45,559 nucleotides of DNA from Gammaproteobacteria bacterium (GTDB lineage: Bacteria; Pseudomonadota; Gammaproteobacteria; Ga0077536), in assembly GCA_030429865.1 (NCBI GenBank), contig JAUIFX010000008.1:1-45559 (forward strand), read 5' to 3'. The notes beneath the pieces were generated by a model that did not search any database, was not told where the DNA came from, and saw nothing but the letters and a program-made list of their open reading frames with translations. This document shows positions 10,398 through 19,645 of this stretch, piece by piece. The position numbers were made by a program, and so were the translations under genes. Positions within the stretch are counted from its first letter, which is position 1. Each line of letters opens with the position of its first letter.

Positions 10398-10426
10398 ACT
10401 CTACACGCCCGCCGGGCGCTCGCCAA
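10398..10426 (-). promoter_or_regulatory. Candidate sigma-70 promoter for the aminotransferase-dehydrogenase pair
   Basis: On the minus strand TTGGCG (10426-10421) and TAGAGT (10403-10398) are separated by exactly 17 bases. A perfect 5-bp inverted repeat, CGCCC-GCC-GGGCG (10406-10418), fills the spacer and could be an operator or a stem ending metZ transcripts. The leader to the GTG at 10286 would be about 105 bases. Judged by eye only. Confidence 0.4.
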
Positions 10427-10445
10427 ACGCGGCCGCGCGGCGCGA

Positions 10446-11630
10446 TCAGCCGGCGCCGTCCAGTGCCTGCTCGAGATCGGCGAGGAGATCCGCCACGTCT
10501 TCGAGCCCGATCGAGAGCCTGAGCAGGCCCTCGCCGACGCCCATCTCGTCACGCTCAGCCTGGCTGAGGCGGCCGTGCGTGGTCGTCGCCGGGTGCGTGA
10601 CGATGCTCTTGGTATCGCCGAGGTTGGCCGTGATCGAGAAATGGCGCAGGTTGTCCACGACGTGCCAGGCGCGGCGCCGATCGGCCAGCTCGAAACTGAC
10701 GATGCCGCCGAAGCCGCGCTGCTGGCGCGCCGCGAGCTCATGCTGCGGATGGGATTCCAGGCCGGGGTAGTACACGCGACGCACTTGCGGCTGCGTCTCG
10801 AGCCAGCGCGCCACCGTCAGCGCGCTGTGGCTGTGGCGCTCCATGCGCAGCGGTAACGTCTCCAGCCCCTTGAGAAAAACCCAGGCATTGAATGCGCTCA
10901 TGCTCGGGCCCGCGCTGCGCAGGAACGGAAAGACCTTGCCGTCGATGAGTTCGGCCGGACCGACGACGGCGCCACCGAGGCAGCGCCCCTGGCCGTCGAG
11001 GAACTTGGTCGCCGAGTGAATCACGAGGTCGGCGCCGAGTGCCAGCGGACGTTGCAGCGCCGGGGTACAGAAGCAGTTGTCGACGACCAGCCACGCCCCG
11101 CTCTCGCGCGCAAGTCCGGCGAGCATCGCGAGGTCGGCAATCTCGGTCAGCGGATTGGACGGCGTCTCGAGAAAGATCATCCTGGTCGCCGGGGTGATCG
11201 CGCCGCGCCAGGCATCGGCGTCGGTCATGTCGACCAGCGTACTGGTGATGCCGAAACGCGGCAGGATGTTACGGAACAGGGAAACCGACGTGCCGAAGAT
11301 GCTGCGCGAGGCAACCACGTGGTCGCCAGCCGAGAGCAGTGACATGACCAGGCTCAGAATCGCACTCATACCGGAAGCCGTCGCGATTGCGCGCTCGCCG
11401 CCCTCGAGCGCGGCGAGGCGCTGCTCGAAGCCGCGCACCGTGGGATTGGTGAAACGGCTGTAGACGTTGCCCGGTTCGTCGCCGGCGAAGCGCGCGGCGG
11501 CCTGCGCCGCGGACTCGAAACAGAAGCTCGACGTCAGGTACAACGCTTCGCTGTGTTCCATCTCCGCGCCGCGGTACTGCCCGCTACGGCAGGCAATCGT
11601 GGCAAGGCCGGCACTGTCGTGATCGTTCAT
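10446..11630 (-). CDS. metZ: O-succinylhomoserine sulfhydrylase
   Basis: Makes homocysteine directly from O-succinylhomoserine and sulfide, the direct-sulfhydrylation route to methionine, in the cytosol. The 394-residue protein belongs to the Cys/Met-metabolism PLP family: YSRFTNPT (57-64), SGMSAI (86-91), the PLP-binding Asp in VVDNCFCTP and the Schiff-base Lys209 in SATKFLDGQG. The motif FLDGQGRCLGG is typical of MetZ rather than of cystathionine gamma-synthase (MetB). ATG 11630 begins the conserved protein. It follows purF on the same strand, as in Pseudomonas, but has its own strong-looking promoter (11851-11880) and a leader of about 215 bases with apparent secondary structure. Regulation in response to sulfur or methionine status is therefore plausible but unproven. 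Confidence 0.93.
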   Translation of the reverse strand: MNDHDSAGLATIACRSGQYRGAEMEHSEALYLTSSFCFESAAQAAARFAGDEPGNVYSRFTNPTVRGFEQRLAALEGGERAIATASGMSAILSLVMSLLSAGDHVVASRSIFGTSVSLFRNILPRFGITSTLVDMTDADAWRGAITPATRMIFLETPSNPLTEIADLAMLAGLARESGAWLVVDNCFCTPALQRPLALGADLVIHSATKFLDGQGRCLGGAVVGPAELIDGKVFPFLRSAGPSMSAFNAWVFLKGLETLPLRMERHSHSALTVARWLETQPQVRRVYYPGLESHPQHELAARQQRGFGGIVSFELADRRRAWHVVDNLRHFSITANLGDTKSIVTHPATTTHGRLSQAERDEMGVGEGLLRLSIGLEDVADLLADLEQALDGAG

Positions 11631-11721
11631 GGCTGCTCTCCCGAAGGGCTTGCGAAGATATGGTGAGCGGCGAGGCGATCAGCGGGCGGGCACGGCGGGG
11701 AGCCAGCGGGTCGACGGCAGG

Positions 11722-11806
11722 CGGGGAAGCTGCCATGGCAACACGACCCGGGTCAGGTCTGCATCGCTTTAGCAGTTTCTCCGGCAACCTCGTCGTCGAG
11801 TCCCCG
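11722..11806 (-). promoter_or_regulatory. Structured element in the metZ 5' leader (unidentified)
   Basis: Within the predicted metZ leader RNA, a 6-bp outer helix (11801-11806 pairing with 11722-11727, CGGGGA/TCCCCG) encloses two further hairpins. One is a 4-bp stem with a four-base loop (11789-11800). The other is a 4-bp stem with a nine-base loop (11759-11775), followed by ACCTGACCCGGGT. The 8-base palindrome GCCATGGC (11732-11739) lies near the 3' side. The layout, a closed multi-branch structure between a promoter and a biosynthetic gene, resembles riboswitches in general, but I could not assign it to a known class (SAM-I, SAM-II, SAH, TPP, cobalamin, ZTP considered). In such GC-rich DNA some pairing is expected by chance. 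Confidence 0.3.
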
Positions 11807-11850
11807 GTGCGCCCGCAAGCTGATTTCAAATCGGCGCGAATGAGGCGCGC

Positions 11851-11880
11851 ACATTAAGCGCGTCGCGGCATCGCTGTCAA
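11851..11880 (-). promoter_or_regulatory. Candidate sigma-70 promoter of metZ
   Basis: A perfect -35 box TTGACA (11880-11875) is followed after 17 bases by TTAATG (11857-11852), or after 18 bases by TAATGT (11856-11851). It lies 19 bases beyond the purF stop. Transcription would begin near 11844, leaving about 215 bases before the metZ ATG. It is among the closest matches to the consensus in the window. Confidence 0.5.
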
Positions 11881-11899
11881 TGTCGAGCCGGGATCGGCC

Positions 11900-13429
11900 T
11901 CAGGCGTCGCCGGATGCGCTGTTGGCGGCGAAGAGATCGCGCAGCGAGTCCTCACCGTCCTCCCGTGCAGCCTTGGCCTCGTCGTTACGCAGCCGGCTGA
12001 CGCGATCGAGATAGCCGGCGCTGACGTCGCCGGTGACGTACTTGCCGGTGAAGCACGACTCTTCGAACTCCTCGATCGCCGGGTTACCGTGGCGAGCGGC
12101 GTCGGCGAGCGCATCGAGGTCCTGGAAGATCAGACCGTCCGCGCCGATCAGGCGCGCGATCTCGGCTTCGTCGCGGTTGTGCGCGATCAGTTCGTCGCTG
12201 GTCGGCATGTCGATACCGTAGACGTTCGGGTAGCGCACCGGCGGTGCCGCCGAGGCGAAGTAGACCTTCGCCGCGCCGGCTTCGCGCGCCATCTCGATGA
12301 TCTGGCCGGACGTCGTGCCGCGCACGATGGAGTCATCGACCAGCAGCACGTTCTTGCCCTCGAACTCGAGCTCGATGGCGTTGAGTTTCTGGCGCACGGA
12401 TTTTCGCCGCAGGGCCTGTCCCGGCATGATGAAGGTGCGCGGGATGTAGCGGTTCTTGATGAAGCCTTCGCGGTACTTCACGTCCAGCGTGTGCGCGAGC
12501 TCCAGCGCGGCGGTACGCGCGGTGTCCGGGATCGGGATGACGACGTCGATGTCGTGTTCGCGCCACTCGCGCGCGATCTTCTCGGCCAGCGCCTCGCCCA
12601 TGCGCATGCGCGCCTTGTGCACCGAGATGCCGTCGATGATGGAGTCCGGGCGAGCGAAGTAAACGTGCTCGAAGATGCACGGCGCGTGGCGCCGCACCGG
12701 CGCGCATTCGCGCGTGCTGAGTTCGCCGTGCTTGGAGATGAAGATGACTTCGCCGGGCTCGATGTCGCGCATCAGTTCGAAGCCGAGCGCATCGACCGCG
12801 ACCGACTCCGAGGCAACCATGTACTCGTCGCCGTCGGCGGTCTCGCGGCGCCCGAACACGATCGGGCGGATGCCGTACGGATCACGGAACGCGACGATGC
12901 CGACGCCCGTGATCATCGCCACCACCGCGTAGGCGCCCCGGCAGCGTTCGTGCACGCGCGCCACCGCGGCAAAGATGTCCTCGGCGTCGATACGCAGCTT
13001 GCCGAGCCGCTGCAATTCGTGGGCGAACACGTTCAGCAACACCTCGGAATCGGATTCGGTGTTGATGTGCCGGAGTTCGTCCTCGAACAGCTCCTGCTTG
13101 AGCCGCTCGGAATTGGTCAGGTTGCCGTTGTGCGCAAGCGTGATGCCGTAGGGGGAGTTGACGTAGAACGGCTGCGCCTCGGCGTTGGAGGAAACGCCGG
13201 CGGTGGGATAGCGTACGTGCCCGATACCCATGCGCCCACGCAGGTTGAGCATGTGGCGGGTGTGGAACACGTCGCGCACGAGCCCGTTCGACTTGCGCAG
13301 GTTGAGGCGCCCGTCGTCGTAGGTCGCGATACCAGCGGCATCCTGGCCGCGGTGCTGCAGAACGGTGAGCCCGTCGTAGAGCATCTGATTGACCGCCGAA
13401 CGGGCGACGATACCGATGATTCCGCACAC
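11900..13429 (-). CDS. purF: Amidophosphoribosyltransferase (glutamine PRPP amidotransferase)
   Basis: First committed step of purine synthesis: PRPP plus glutamine gives phosphoribosylamine, glutamate and pyrophosphate. The 509-residue length is typical. Translation begins with GTG at 13429, so the mature protein starts at Cys2 (CGIIGIV), the N-terminal nucleophile of the glutaminase domain, with no propeptide. The C-terminal phosphoribosyltransferase domain shows the PRPP loop [14 protein letters not shown] at roughly residues 358-372. AAGGA stands about a dozen bases before the start. It follows cvpA after a 16-base gap, the classic cvpA-purF pair also known in E. coli. I saw no clear PurR-type operator. 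The gene order downstream to metZ agrees with Pseudomonas. Confidence 0.97.
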   Translation of the reverse strand: MCGIIGIVARSAVNQMLYDGLTVLQHRGQDAAGIATYDDGRLNLRKSNGLVRDVFHTRHMLNLRGRMGIGHVRYPTAGVSSNAEAQPFYVNSPYGITLAHNGNLTNSERLKQELFEDELRHINTESDSEVLLNVFAHELQRLGKLRIDAEDIFAAVARVHERCRGAYAVVAMITGVGIVAFRDPYGIRPIVFGRRETADGDEYMVASESVAVDALGFELMRDIEPGEVIFISKHGELSTRECAPVRRHAPCIFEHVYFARPDSIIDGISVHKARMRMGEALAEKIAREWREHDIDVVIPIPDTARTAALELAHTLDVKYREGFIKNRYIPRTFIMPGQALRRKSVRQKLNAIELEFEGKNVLLVDDSIVRGTTSGQIIEMAREAGAAKVYFASAAPPVRYPNVYGIDMPTSDELIAHNRDEAEIARLIGADGLIFQDLDALADAARHGNPAIEEFEESCFTGKYVTGDVSAGYLDRVSRLRNDEAKAAREDGEDSLRDLFAANSASGDA

Positions 13430-13445
13430 GTCGAATGTACCGTCC

Positions 13446-13934
13446 TTAAAAACTGAAGTTGCGGGCGAGATCCGGCGGCAGCCAGTCGAGCACGCGGATC
13501 GCGACGGCCTCGAAGGGCGCGATCGTGCGCGCTTCGCGCCACCAGGGTTCGGCCGGCAGCGTCGTCAGGCCACCGAGCAGGACCACGATCGAGACCACCG
13601 CGGCGCCGCGCGCGAAACCGAAGACCGCGCCGAGCAGGCGATCGGTACCGCTCAGGCCCGTGCCTTCGACCAGCTTGCCGATGAGGTAATTGACCAGGCC
13701 TGCCGCCATGAGCGTCGCGAGCAACACGGCGACGAAGGCCAGCACCACGCGTGCCGTGGGGATCTGGAGGTACGGTTCGAGCAGACTGCTGGCGGGCGCG
13801 GCGAACGTCGCCGCGACCCAGAAAGCCGCTACCCAGGCGATCAGCGAGAGCACCTCCTTGACGAATCCGCGCAGGATGCTCACGACGACCGAAATCAGGA
13901 GGGTGGCGAGGATCGCGATATCCGCCCAGTTCAT
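13446..13934 (-). CDS. cvpA: CvpA family inner-membrane protein
   Basis: A small membrane protein of 162 residues with about four hydrophobic segments (around 5-25, 28-48, 60-85 and 100-125). The N-terminus [19 protein letters not shown] and the block [20 protein letters not shown] are typical for CvpA. In E. coli the protein is needed for colicin V export and is linked to envelope stress resistance; its molecular activity is unknown. It lies between dedD and purF, 16 bases from purF, and is probably cotranscribed. ATG 13934 starts the conserved region but lacks a strong ribosome binding site. Confidence 0.92.
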   Translation of the reverse strand: MNWADIAILATLLISVVVSILRGFVKEVLSLIAWVAAFWVAATFAAPASSLLEPYLQIPTARVVLAFVAVLLATLMAAGLVNYLIGKLVEGTGLSGTDRLLGAVFGFARGAAVVSIVVLLGGLTTLPAEPWWREARTIAPFEAVAIRVLDWLPPDLARNFSF

Positions 13935-14012
13935 AGCGAGGCCGGTGCAGGGGTGGGAGGCGAGTTTAGCAAAGCTGCCGTCCCAGCACAGCCGCGCGCC
14001 GTCCGCGGCGGG

Positions 14013-14654
14013 TCAGGGATACCGCAGCAGCAGGCCTTCGAGACCGAAGTCGCGCGCCAGGCGCGCGCGCAGCTTTTCCGCCTCTTCGCGCGCGATGACG
14101 GGCCCCACGCGCACCTTCCAGATGCTCGTCCCGTTCTCGCTGCTGCGTTCGACGTAGCCCGGCAACCGTGCTTCCTCGAGCCGCGCGACGAGCCGGCTCG
14201 CGTTGTCCTGCTCGGCGAAGCTGCCGAGCTGCACGCTCCAGCCGGCGCCCGGCGCCGGGGCGTCCGGTTCCGCCGCGGCGCCGCCGGTGGCCGCGGCCGG
14301 CTCGCCAGCACGCGCCCCGGACCCCGACGGCTCGGTATGCGCGGTCTGCGCCACGGCGGCATCGTCGGAGCCTGCCGTTGCCGGCGTAGCATCCTCGTGC
14401 GCCGGCCCGGGCATCGGCTCCAGGGGTGGCGCAACGGGTTCCTCCATGGCGCGCTCGAGCGCCAGCATGTCGTCCTCGTCGATGGGCTCGACCCGCGATT
14501 CGTAGGGCTCCTGGGGTGGCGGCGGCAGCTCGGCCACCTCCGGGACGCGCGTCTCGAGCGCGTCGTTGTCGAGGAAGATCGGAATGAAGATGACGCCGAG
14601 CACGACCAGTACCGCGGCGCCGACGACGCGCTGCTTGAGCTGGCGGTCCATCAT
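14013..14654 (-). CDS. dedD: SPOR-domain protein, DedD-like
   Basis: Inner-membrane protein of 213 residues with a short cytosolic N-terminus (MMDRQLKQR), one transmembrane helix (about 10-28), a Pro/Glu/Ala-rich periplasmic linker (about 35-135) and a C-terminal SPOR domain beginning at GWSVQLGSFAEQDNA and ending at LLLRYP. SPOR domains bind denuded septal peptidoglycan, so the protein should gather at the division site, as DedD of E. coli does. Its ATG at 14654 overlaps the folC stop (ATGA), implying coupled translation; an in-frame second ATG follows at once. It lies 78 bases before cvpA. The linker is of low complexity and gives no further information. Confidence 0.9.
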   Translation of the reverse strand: MMDRQLKQRVVGAAVLVVLGVIFIPIFLDNDALETRVPEVAELPPPPQEPYESRVEPIDEDDMLALERAMEEPVAPPLEPMPGPAHEDATPATAGSDDAAVAQTAHTEPSGSGARAGEPAAATGGAAAEPDAPAPGAGWSVQLGSFAEQDNASRLVARLEEARLPGYVERSSENGTSIWKVRVGPVIAREEAEKLRARLARDFGLEGLLLRYP

Positions 14655-15979
14655 CGCCCCGCGTCACGCTCGGCCGCGAACAGGCGCAGCATGGCGCCCA
14701 CGGTGAGGAAGGACCCGAGCACGAGCACCCGGTCGCCGGGCGCCGCCGATGCGGCCACCTCGGCATGCGCGCGTGCGACGCTCTCGTGGCAGGCGGGCCG
14801 GGCACGCGGGTCGAGTTCGTGCAGGCTGCGCGCGAGGTCGGCCGCCGGCGCGCCGTTGCTGCCAGGCAGATCGGCGAAATGCCAGGCGTCGACCAACGGC
14901 AGCAGGGGACGCAGGAACTCGCGGTGCTTCTTCGTGCGCAGCATGCCGACGATGGCATGGGTGCGCCCCGGGGACGGCGTCCCGGCCAGCGTGGCGGTGA
15001 AGATCTCCGCCGCCTGCGGGTTGTGCGCGACGTCCATGACGTATTCGAAACGCCCCGCGACGCGATGAAACCGCCCCGCCAGCACGATGCCTTCGAGGGC
15101 CTCGCGGATCACGGCCTCGGCGACCGGCAGCGCCTCCTGCAACAAGGCGACGACCGCGAGCACGCCCGCCGCGTTGCGCAGCTGGTGCAGCCCGTCGAGC
15201 GCCGGGCACGGCAGGTCGGCGAGGAACTGCTCGCCCCACCACCAGCTCCAGGTCTTCTCGCCGACGTCGAAGTTGTAATCGACACCGAGCAGCGCAAGTT
15301 CGGCGCCGAGTGCGCGCGCGGTGTGGGAAATCGACGCCGGGGCCTGATGGTCGGAGCATACCGCGGGCCGCCCGGAACGCATGATGCCGGCCTTCTCGGC
15401 GCCGATCTGCTCGCGCGTCTCGCCCAGCCAGTCCTCGTGGTCGAGGCCGATGGCGGCGATCAGGGCGACATCGGCATCGACGATGTTGACCGCGTCGAGC
15501 CGCCCTCCAAGGCCGACTTCGAGAATAACGACGTCGAGTGGCGTTTCGCCGAACAGCAGCAGCGCGGCCAGCGTGGCGAACTCGAAGTAGGTCAGCGGTA
15601 CGTCGCCGCGGGCCGCCTCGACGCGCGCGAATGCCGCGCAGATCGGTGCGTCCGCGACCGGCTCGCCATCGATGCGGATGCGTTCGTTGTAGCGCACCAG
15701 GTGCGGCGAGGTATAGGCGCCGACGCGCCAGCCGGCACGCCGCCAGATGGCCTCGAGCAGGGCCACGCTCGACCCTTTGCCATTGGTCCCGGCGACCGTC
15801 ACCACGCGCGGCGCAGGCCGCGCCAGCCCGAGCCGCGCGGCCACCTCGCGGCAGCGTTCGAGCCCGAGGTCGATGTGCTCGCCGCGGCCGGCCTCGAGCC
15901 ACGCCAGCCAGTCGGACAGCGGCGTGCCGGCATCGGGTGGCGACGCCATGGCCTGCACGTCCTGCCCGCTGGCCGCCAT
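14651..15979 (-). CDS. folC: Bifunctional folylpolyglutamate synthase/dihydrofolate synthase
   Basis: Adds glutamate to dihydropteroate and extends the polyglutamate tail of folates, which retains them in the cell. The protein has 442 residues from ATG 15979. The Mur-ligase-type ATP loop VTVAGTNGKGSS spans about 60-71, YTSPHLVRYNERI and ILEVGLGGRLDAVN carry substrate and metal contacts, and DVAHNPQA marks the C-terminal domain. The open frame continues upstream to 16423 inside accD but that part has no homology, so I start at 15979, where the ATG overlaps the accD stop by one base (TGATG). A second ATG ten codons later is a possible alternative. It is downstream of accD and overlaps dedD, a conserved gammaproteobacterial arrangement. 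Confidence 0.95.
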   Translation of the reverse strand: MAASGQDVQAMASPPDAGTPLSDWLAWLEAGRGEHIDLGLERCREVAARLGLARPAPRVVTVAGTNGKGSSVALLEAIWRRAGWRVGAYTSPHLVRYNERIRIDGEPVADAPICAAFARVEAARGDVPLTYFEFATLAALLLFGETPLDVVILEVGLGGRLDAVNIVDADVALIAAIGLDHEDWLGETREQIGAEKAGIMRSGRPAVCSDHQAPASISHTARALGAELALLGVDYNFDVGEKTWSWWWGEQFLADLPCPALDGLHQLRNAAGVLAVVALLQEALPVAEAVIREALEGIVLAGRFHRVAGRFEYVMDVAHNPQAAEIFTATLAGTPSPGRTHAIVGMLRTKKHREFLRPLLPLVDAWHFADLPGSNGAPAADLARSLHELDPRARPACHESVARAHAEVAASAAPGDRVLVLGSFLTVGAMLRLFAAERDAGR

Positions 15980-16911
15980 CAGCCTGCGCTGCCGTCCTCG
16001 TCGCGCGCGGGGTCGTCTTCGGCGGCCGCCTCGACGGCACTCGTGGCGACCGGCTGGTGGACCAGGATCGACAGCAGCGAGCCGATCGTCGCCTTGAGCT
16101 GGCGCCGGTCGACGATCATGTCGATGGCGCCGTGTTCGAGCAGGAACTCGCTCCGCTGGAAACCCTCGGGCAGCACCTGGCGCACGGTCTGTTCGATCAC
16201 GCGCGGACCGGCGAAACCGATCAGCGCGCCGGGTTCGGCGATGATGATGTCGCCGAGCGTACCCAGGCTCGCCGACACGCCGCCGGTCGTCGGATCGGTC
16301 AGCACGACGATGTAGGGCAGGCGCTGCTCGCGCATTTCGGCAATGACCGCGCTGGTCTTGGCCATCTGCATCAACGACACCAGCGCCTCCTGCATGCGCG
16401 CGCCGCCGCTCGAGCAGAAACACACGAAAGGCATGCGGCCCTCGAGCGCGCGGCGCACGCCGCGCGCGAAGCGCTCGCCGACGACCGAGCCCATCGACCC
16501 CCCCATGAACGCGAACTCGAACGCGGCCGCGACCAGCGGGAGTCCATTGAGCGTGCCTTCCATGACGATCAGCGCATCATGTTCGCCGGTCGCCTTCTGC
16601 GCCGCGCTGATGCGATCGCGGTAGCGCTTGGAGTCCTTGAACTTGAGGAAATCGACCGGCGCGAGCTCCGCGCCGATCTCGCGCGTGGCGCCGGCGTCGA
16701 GGAAACGCGACAGGCGGACCCGCGCTCGGATGCGCATGTGGAAGCCGCACTTGATGCAGACCTCGTCGTTACGTTCGAGCTCCGCGCGGTAGAGCACGGC
16801 TTTGCACTCCGGGCAGCTGGTCCACAGGCCTTCCGGGATCGAGCGCTTGCTCGACCCCTCGGTGCGGATGCTCGCCGGGATGAGGCGTTTGAACCAGTTC
16901 AAGTCGGCCAC
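15979..16911 (-). CDS. accD: Acetyl-CoA carboxylase carboxyltransferase subunit beta
   Basis: Together with AccA it moves the carboxyl group from biotin-BCCP to acetyl-CoA, forming malonyl-CoA for fatty acid synthesis. The 310-residue protein starts at GTG 16911 ([10 protein letters not shown]); TTG 16902 immediately before the conserved NWFKRL is an alternative. A four-cysteine zinc ribbon is plain: CPEC (33-36) and CIKC (52-55). The crotonase-like core has [16 protein letters not shown] and [10 protein letters not shown], the latter near the acyl-CoA oxyanion site. The longer frame to 17190 runs into trpA and is not protein-like. Only four bases separate it from the trpA stop, and its own stop overlaps folC. 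The acidic tail after about residue 290 is variable in the family. Confidence 0.96.
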   Translation of the reverse strand: MADLNWFKRLIPASIRTEGSSKRSIPEGLWTSCPECKAVLYRAELERNDEVCIKCGFHMRIRARVRLSRFLDAGATREIGAELAPVDFLKFKDSKRYRDRISAAQKATGEHDALIVMEGTLNGLPLVAAAFEFAFMGGSMGSVVGERFARGVRRALEGRMPFVCFCSSGGARMQEALVSLMQMAKTSAVIAEMREQRLPYIVVLTDPTTGGVSASLGTLGDIIIAEPGALIGFAGPRVIEQTVRQVLPEGFQRSEFLLEHGAIDMIVDRRQLKATIGSLLSILVHQPVATSAVEAAAEDDPARDEDGSAG

Positions 16912-16915
16912 CGCT

Positions 16916-17731
16916 TCAGGCTGCGCGTGCGCGGGCGTCGATCGCGCTGCGCAGGCTGGTGACGAAGGATTCGACCGCACCGGCGAGCGCGTCCGCCGCC
17001 CCGCCGCGCTCGATGATTTCGACGATGGCACTGCCGACGATGACCGCGTCGGCGACGCCCGCCGCCTCCGCGGCCGCCTCCGGCGTGCGGATACCGAAAC
17101 CGATGCCGACCGGCATGCCGGCGAAGCGCCGCGTGAGCTCGATGCGCGCGCCGATCTCCTCGAGCACCGCGCTCTTGCTGCCGGTGACACCCTTGACCGA
17201 TACGAAGTAGACGAAACCCGAGGCCGCGGCGCAGACCTTGCGGATGCGCGCCTCCGGCGAGTTCGGTGCGACGAGGAAAATCTCGTCCAGTCCCGCCGCG
17301 CGCAGCCGCGGCGTGACGTCGGCCGATTCTTCCGGCGGCAGGTCGACGATCAGCACACCGTCGACGCCGGCCTCGGCGGCGCGCTCGGCAAAGCGTTCGG
17401 CCCCCATGTGCTCGACCGGGTTGAGGTAACCCATCAGCACGACGGGCGTGCTCGCGTCGTCACGCCGGAACGCGGCGACCGCGGCGAACACGTCGTCGAG
17501 GCTGGTGCCGTGCGCGAGTGCGCGCTCGCTGGCGCGCTGGATGACTTCGCCGTCCGCCATCGGGTCGGAGAACGGCACACCGAGCTCGATGACGTCCGCG
17601 CCGCCGCGCACCAGCGCGTGCATGAGCGCGGGCGTCTCGGCGACACCCGGATCGCCCGCGGTGATGAAGGTGATGAGACCCTTGCGCCCGGCGGCGGCGA
17701 GTTCTTCGAATCGGTCAGCAATGCGGCCCAT
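16916..17731 (-). CDS. trpA: Tryptophan synthase alpha chain
   Basis: Cleaves indole-3-glycerol phosphate to indole and glyceraldehyde-3-phosphate; indole is channelled to TrpB. The 271-residue TIM barrel has the catalytic acids at the canonical places: Glu49 in [13 protein letters not shown] and Asp60 in [16 protein letters not shown] and [11 protein letters not shown] are other family blocks, the second near the phosphate site. The start ATG 17731 is 27 bases after the trpB stop, and accD follows four bases beyond its stop. The trpF-trpB-trpA-accD order is common in Xanthomonas and betaproteobacteria. No trp attenuator or leader peptide is apparent. Confidence 0.97.
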   Translation of the reverse strand: MGRIADRFEELAAAGRKGLITFITAGDPGVAETPALMHALVRGGADVIELGVPFSDPMADGEVIQRASERALAHGTSLDDVFAAVAAFRRDDASTPVVLMGYLNPVEHMGAERFAERAAEAGVDGVLIVDLPPEESADVTPRLRAAGLDEIFLVAPNSPEARIRKVCAAASGFVYFVSVKGVTGSKSAVLEEIGARIELTRRFAGMPVGIGFGIRTPEAAAEAAGVADAVIVGSAIVEIIERGGAADALAGAVESFVTSLRSAIDARARAA

Positions 17732-17758
17732 GGCGGCTCCTCGATGCAGGGACGGCGA

Positions 17759-18997
17759 TCACAGCGTGATGCCGTCGATGGCGGCGACGGTCTGGATGTC
17801 CTTGTCGCCGCGTCCGGACAGGTTGACGACGATGAACTGGTCGCGGCGCATGTCGCGCGCGAGCTTCTCGGCGTAGGCCAGCGCGTGGCTCGATTCGAGC
17901 GCCGGAATGATGCCCTCGAGCCGCGTAATACGGCGGAACGCGTCGAGCGCCTCGCTGTCGGTCACCGATTCGTAGCTCGCGCGCCCGCTGTCCTTGAGCC
18001 AGGCGTGCTCGGGTCCGACACCCGGGTAGTCGAGACCGGCGGAGACCGAGTGCGTCTCCTCGATCTGCCCGCATTCGTCCTGCATCAGGTAGGTGCGGTT
18101 GCCGTGCAGAACACCCGGCGTACCGGCGCTCAGCGGCGCCGAGTGGCGACCGGTCTCGACCCCTTCCCCGGCGGCCTCGACGCCGATCAGCGCGACGTCG
18201 TGGTCGTTGATGAACGGGTAGAACATGCCGATCGCGTTCGAGCCGCCGCCGACGCAGGCAACCAGGGCGTCGGGCAGCCGTCCCTCGCGCTCGAGCGACT
18301 GCGCGCGCGTCTCGCGGCCGATGATCGACTGGAAATCGCGCACCATTGCCGGATAGGGGTGCGGCCCGGCGACGGTGCCGATGATGTAGAACGTGTCGTC
18401 GACATTCGCCACCCAGTCACGCAGGGCCTCGTTCAGCGCATCCTTGAGCGTGCGCGAACCCGAAGTCACGGGACGCACCTCGGCGCCGAGCAGCTTCATG
18501 CGGAAGACGTTGGGTGACTGGCGCTGGATGTCCTCGGCGCCCATGTAGACGCAGCAGCTCATGCCGAGCCGCGCGGCGACCGTGGCGCTGGCCACGCCGT
18601 GCTGGCCGGCGCCGGTCTCGGCGATCACGCGCGGCTTGCCCATGCGCTTGGCGAGCAGGGCCTGGCCAACGGTGTTGTTCACCTTGTGCGCCCCGGTGTG
18701 GTTGAGATCTTCGCGCTTGAGGTAGATCTTCGCGCCGCCGACCTGGTCCGACCAGCGCCGCGCCAGGTAGAGCGGCGACGGACGCCCCACGTAATGCCGC
18801 AGATCGTCGTCGAGCTCGGCCAGGAAGTCGTCGTCGTTCAGGTACTTGTGGTAGGCCGCCTCGAGTTCCTGCAGGGGCTCCATCAGGGTCTCGGCGACGA
18901 AACGCCCACCGTAGGGGCCGAAATGCCCGGCAGCGTCGGGAAACGCCGTCTCGTGGCCGATCCCGGCGCGATCGGCCGGTTCAGGTCTCGCGTTCAA
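17759..18997 (-). CDS. trpB: Tryptophan synthase beta chain
   Basis: PLP enzyme joining indole and serine to make tryptophan, in an alpha2-beta2 complex with TrpA. It has 412 residues, slightly longer than the usual ~400 owing to a ~20-residue N-terminal extension before [10 protein letters not shown]. The Schiff-base lysine is Lys105 in [18 protein letters not shown] and the phosphate-binding loop GGGSNAIG are conserved, and Glu in LIGVEAAG corresponds to the catalytic alignment region. The start at 18997 lies inside the trpF end: the two genes overlap by 17 bases, which argues for translational coupling and a true polycistronic message. It is the TrpB1 type that pairs with TrpA, as the adjacent trpA agrees. 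Confidence 0.97.
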   Translation of the reverse strand: MNARPEPADRAGIGHETAFPDAAGHFGPYGGRFVAETLMEPLQELEAAYHKYLNDDDFLAELDDDLRHYVGRPSPLYLARRWSDQVGGAKIYLKREDLNHTGAHKVNNTVGQALLAKRMGKPRVIAETGAGQHGVASATVAARLGMSCCVYMGAEDIQRQSPNVFRMKLLGAEVRPVTSGSRTLKDALNEALRDWVANVDDTFYIIGTVAGPHPYPAMVRDFQSIIGRETRAQSLEREGRLPDALVACVGGGSNAIGMFYPFINDHDVALIGVEAAGEGVETGRHSAPLSAGTPGVLHGNRTYLMQDECGQIEETHSVSAGLDYPGVGPEHAWLKDSGRASYESVTDSEALDAFRRITRLEGIIPALESSHALAYAEKLARDMRRDQFIVVNLSGRGDKDIQTVAAIDGITL

Positions 18998-19610
18998 CTT
19001 GTCTCACCTCGGTAACGAATCTGTGCATCTTCTCACGGTCCTTGCGCCCCTTGCTCGCTTCGATGCCGCCGCTGACATCGACGGCATAGGGGCGCACGCG
19101 GCGAATGGCATCGGCGACGTTGGCCGGCGTCAGCCCGCCGGCCAGGATCAGCGGCCGGGCCAGCCCGGCCGGCAACAACGTCCAGTCGAAAGTACGGCCA
19201 CTGCCGCCATAGACCTGCTCATCCCAGCTGTCCACGAGCAGCGCCGCGGCCCGCGCGTAGTCGCGCGCGCAGGCCGCCAGGTCCGTCCCGGCCCGCACAC
19301 GTACCGCCTTGATCCAGGCGCGTGGCGACGTGGCGCAGGCAGCCGGCGTCTCGTCGCCATGATATTGCACGAGGTCGATGCCCGTCATCGCCACGATTTC
19401 GCGCACCGCGTCCGGCTCGTGGTTTACGAACAAGCCGACCTTGCAGACCAGTGGCGGCAGTGCGGCGATGATCGCGCGCGCGCGCGCCGGCTCGACGTAG
19501 CGCGGACTCGGCGGGTGGAACACGAAGCCGAGTGCGTCGACGCCGAGGTCGATGGCCGCAAGCGCGTCCTCGACGTTCGTGATGCCACAATATTTAATGC
19601 GCACACGCAT
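18981..19610 (-). CDS. trpF: Phosphoribosylanthranilate isomerase
   Basis: Isomerises N-phosphoribosyl-anthranilate to carboxyphenylamino-deoxyribulose phosphate, the third step to tryptophan. The monofunctional barrel has 209 residues. The general base Cys8 is in KYCGITN, QYHGDE and [12 protein letters not shown] are conserved, and DVSGGIE forms the phosphate site. ATG 19610 is used; no strong ribosome binding site is visible. It overlaps trpB by 17 bases and begins a run trpF-trpB-trpA-accD-folC-dedD-cvpA-purF whose genes are adjacent or overlapping. A GATAAT box (19651-19646) 36 bases upstream is a plausible -10 element. Confidence 0.95.
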   Translation of the reverse strand: MRVRIKYCGITNVEDALAAIDLGVDALGFVFHPPSPRYVEPARARAIIAALPPLVCKVGLFVNHEPDAVREIVAMTGIDLVQYHGDETPAACATSPRAWIKAVRVRAGTDLAACARDYARAAALLVDSWDEQVYGGSGRTFDWTLLPAGLARPLILAGGLTPANVADAIRRVRPYAVDVSGGIEASKGRKDREKMHRFVTEVRQVERET

Positions 19611-19645
19611 CCGTTTCGCTTGCCTGCCGTTGCCACGAGCGGCGG

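Noticed and set aside
11722-11806. tRNA, SRP RNA or cobalamin riboswitch in the metZ leader
   Set aside because: AAGC...GCAGACCTGACC recalls a B12 box and CAGGTC recalls SRP RNA on the other strand, but the rest of each consensus is absent and no cloverleaf with a 7-base T loop forms.
14651-16423. folC extended upstream to 590 codons
   Set aside because: The added 148 codons lie inside accD in another frame and lack homology; an ATG at 15979 overlaps the accD stop and gives the usual length.
15979-17190. accD extended upstream into trpA (403 codons)
   Set aside because: The conserved protein begins at NWFKRL; the extra residues are Ser/Arg-rich shadow of trpA.
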